NCBI RefSeq assembly: GCF_964355755.1
Contig: NC_092679.1
Span: forward strand, 15,554,932-15,618,931
Source of the DNA: Antedon mediterranea
Taxonomy: Eukaryota > Echinodermata > Crinoidea > Comatulida > Antedonidae
DNA: 64,000 nt
Direction: 5' to 3'
The translations under genes and the position numbers were made by a program. How positions within the stretch are numbered: position 1 is the stretch's first letter; each line of letters opens with the position of its first letter. The notes beneath the pieces are model-generated. The model ran no database searches. It was not told the origin of the DNA and worked only from the letters and a program-made list of their open reading frames with translations. This document shows, piece after piece, positions 61,350-64,000 of this stretch.

Positions 61350-61941
61350 TTTTCTTCAAAAAACAAAGTTTCGTTAAATTTTCACTAATTAAAAAAAAGC
61401 ACTTATATTAAAACATGATTATTGAATTTTTATTAAAAATATCAAGAAACATTCATGGAATCTAGGCCTACTACACAACAATACACCGAGTACGGTTAGA
61501 TCCAGTTTTTGCGGAAAAAATGTACAGTACAAACATTACTGCCGACAGGAATCAATGGGTTTGTCGCCTAATTACCTTACTCCATCGTTATGCCAAGCAT
61601 TGATTATTGCTACAGGTTCAAACAAAATGACATGCAAGGTTGCCTGTGTATCAGCCTATATATAGCCGGCCCTAACGAAAATATTACTTGCAGTTACCAT
61701 GTTGTTTTATCGCAAAATTAACATTACTATCACCCTCATTTCCAGGGATTGCCTTGCCTGAGGTATGCATTCACTTAAATTTAGCATACTGTAGGCCTAG
61801 AGAGTCTCAACAAGTCATTCTTGCTCTCCAGAGCACAAACTCACTCTGCTCTGACTGAACAGAATATACTTTAATATTAGGCCTAGCCTAGGCCTACCTA
61901 CTGTATGTAGATAGCCTATTTAGTTAGTAGATGATAAATAA

Positions 61942-62703
61942 GGGCGCGTTTATACAACACGCTATTACACGCATATTCTACACGCCTACGAAAAGTGTGT
62001 TGTATAACAACAAAGAGATTCCGTGTAATGAGATTTTAATTGCAAAAAAGGCTACTTGGCTGAATCCTAAAATTTGGTGGATTCCCGGTCGCCGTTACCG
62101 TGTTGGAAGTGTCCTCAGGGTATATTTTGACCTCTCGTTAAAACAGGTCGTAATATCAATCATGTCATGCGACATTGCTAACAAGATTGGGCCCATTTAT
62201 TGCTGCTTCGCTGCCAGCAATCATCCTCCTACCACGTCTTACGCCTAGCCTAGTGGGGCCAACTCGTAGTGGTAGTAGGCCTCTATCGTTTCCCACTCCA
62301 AACAGAATAAAAAAAATAACATCGCAAAAATGGCATCTTCTTCCATAGTGTATAGATGAAACAAAGAAACCCTTAAAATAACTTTTATTAATTTAAATGA
62401 ACCGAGAACAAAATAAACAACAATGCAAACGTGAACGAATACAATATAATGAAAATGGTAAAAACCGCGCGAATACATCAGACAGCGAGGAGGCAACGAT
62501 GATTGTTGACAACTCAGCCAATTCAAGCGCGATCAACGATTTGACCTTTTATCCTAGCATGCTCTGCGTGTTGATGAAACTTCCGGTATAACACGGTATC
62601 GTGATTTCTAGTATAACAGCAAACGTTAAGGTGGGTTGACCTCGGTCCGAACAACACGCTAAAAATTAAAGCCGTGTTCAAATTTAGGGTGTTGTATAAA
62701 CCA
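61942..62703. mobile_element. Probable TIR element upstream of PPP2R5 exon 1
   Basis: GTTTATACAACACGCTA at the left and its near-complement GGGTGTTGTATAAAC at the right, with an extra ACAACACGCTAAAAATTAA inside the right end. Small open frames lie inside. One on the minus strand (62245-62526) ends with a patch (IEAYYHYELAPLG) that vaguely recalls Harbinger transposase N-termini. No target duplication was found. Confidence 0.5.
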
Positions 62704-63635
62704 ATAGGCCTGAAAACCACAATTTGTTAAATTTTATATAGGACCTAGGCTAGGCCTAGGCCCTAGCCTAGGGCTAGTATTATTCTAGTATTAATATTCA
62801 TTTTCTTACTATTAATTTTGTATACAGCTTTCCTGAGTAAATTTAATTAACGATAAATTCCAAGATCATGAGCATCTACTTCGGATGCAATATTAATCCT
62901 AGCTTGTTCCCTGGAAGTGAATTGTGGCTGGCCCGAGAGGCTACGCTGGGGACCTTTTCAGTCAGCGACTGCTTCTTGATCGCTTTGCAATAACTTAGCC
63001 GGCCTCGAAAAATTCCCTTCAGCTCCTCAAAATATATCCGTTTAGTAAACACAGAGTTTCAAATTGTAGGCATTTATATTAGGAATATTCCATATCAAAC
63101 CTTTACACAATTCAGCTCGTAAATAATGCGTTTAGTTCCAAATTTAATCGTTAATCCATTACTTTCTTTTACCGTCAGGGTTTTGCTTGTGTTGCTACCC
63201 TAAGGTGACCCAAAGTAGCATGTGACCTTTTCCTGACGATTTCATTGGATTTTCAAAATGACAACCCGGATATTCTGACCTTCCAAAATAAATGGCGCCC
63301 TCTTCAGTATAGAAAGATTAATTTATAGACTTTTAGTCCAGACGCGCGCGCACAGGCAAGATAATTTTCTTTTTTAAAAAAAATTATTTATATAAAAACT
63401 ATTGCTTTTATTGAATTGTGAGTAATAAAAAAGTTGAATTTGTTTTTAAACATATAAATATAAGAAAAAGAAAGAAAAACACAAAGAATAAATATGTAAA
63501 AATTTAAAAAAAACATATCTGCTATCTTTCCCTAATCAAACACATAATATAAATCAATCAAGACAAAATACAATAAAGCCTCACATCTAGCCTAGTAACA
63601 ATTGTACTTGCAAATCTTCAAAAACTGCAAATCTA

Positions 63636-63737
63636 AAGCTCTATCTACACTTTTTTACCTCCATGATATGTCATATCACTACCATTTAGGCACAACACTT
63701 GTTTTTTCAAACTAGTTTGATAGTGTAAACAGAGCTT
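63636..63737. mobile_element. MITE family 1, copy 10 (short, upstream of PPP2R5)
   Basis: Ends AAGCTCTATCTACAC and TAGTGTAAACAGAGCTT, about 102 bp, flanked by TA. It is the only copy outside the PPP2R5 gene body. Confidence 0.82.
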
Positions 63738-64000
63738 TAGCTGGTAGAGCCTTTCTACAGTAATGGTAAATTTGTCGTAAGTAGGATTATGTGAACCAAA
63801 AGAAACACCAACATCAATTGGAAGTTGCCATTATTTATTAGTTCAATTAAAATAATTGTCACATTTCTTTACAATTTATAACTATTACTTTCACAAATAT
63901 AATTTCACTATTTCGTACAATTAAGCTTTTTAAATGTGTGTAGTTATCATGTACAATTGTTATGGTAGAATTTTACAAATTCAGAACAAAAATACAAAAA

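Larger units (their letters stand above)
61350..64000. other. 5' flank of PPP2R5 (possible non-coding exon and promoter)
   Basis: Upstream of the PPP2R5 start codon. It holds a probable TIR element (61942-62703) and a MITE (63636-63737). A less AT-rich stretch at about 62,880-63,350 includes GACGCGCGCGCACAGG and is a plausible but unproven promoter region. No coding exon was identified. Confidence 0.45.

Noticed and set aside
61931-62591. Plus-strand frames of 105 and 64 codons upstream of PPP2R5 as genes
   Set aside because: They lie inside a probable inverted-repeat element and show no recognisable domain. The minus-strand resemblance to a Harbinger transposase N-terminus is too short to call.

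Overview
The window is animal nuclear DNA: AT-rich, intron-heavy and full of short transposon-like repeats. The frequent TAGGCCTA-type words and the mix of small DNA transposons, a tRNA-derived SINE and minisatellites suggest a marine invertebrate deuterostome, most likely an echinoderm. The species is inference. There are no bacterial operons, no CRISPR arrays and no recognisable viral genes.

Nearly the whole window (5908-61349, minus strand) is one gene: a complete B56-type regulatory subunit of protein phosphatase 2A, closest to the vertebrate PPP2R5E/PPP2R5A group. Thirteen coding exons were assembled by reading conserved peptide segments and matching splice phases. They total 1401 nt and encode 466 residues, the usual length for the family. 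Introns range from about 0.3 to 12.6 kb. A second minus-strand gene starts at 1421 and runs off the left edge. It has a signal-peptide exon followed by a long Gln-rich repetitive exon, and I do not recognise it.

The rest is intron or flank. Intron 11 holds a nested pair of terminal-inverted-repeat (TIR) elements and a further TIR element. Intron 10 holds a truncated SINE, a ~107-bp tandem repeat and a small MITE. Introns 8 and 5 each carry one copy of the same ~1.9-kb DNA transposon, in opposite orientation, flanking exons 6-8. Intron 6 carries a piggyBac-like MITE and an element with a 9-bp target duplication. Intron 5 carries a 14-bp satellite with a stepwise sequence gradient. Intron 4 carries 44 copies of a 65-bp minisatellite, a palindrome-rich TIR element, a full-length SINE and a long hairpin. 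Intron 2 carries a ~190-bp tandem repeat, a Harbinger-type element that still encodes a Myb/SANT-like protein, and a second palindrome-rich TIR element. Ten copies of one ~100-165-bp MITE are scattered through the window. Intron 1 is unusually dense in TACTGTA/TACAGTA words.

The points most worth a second look are: the inverted transposon pair around exons 6-8, which predicts back-splicing; the graded 14-bp satellite, open in all three frames of the transcribed strand; and the two palindrome-rich elements that share ends and layout but use different palindromes. All splice assignments are by eye, and no database search was run.
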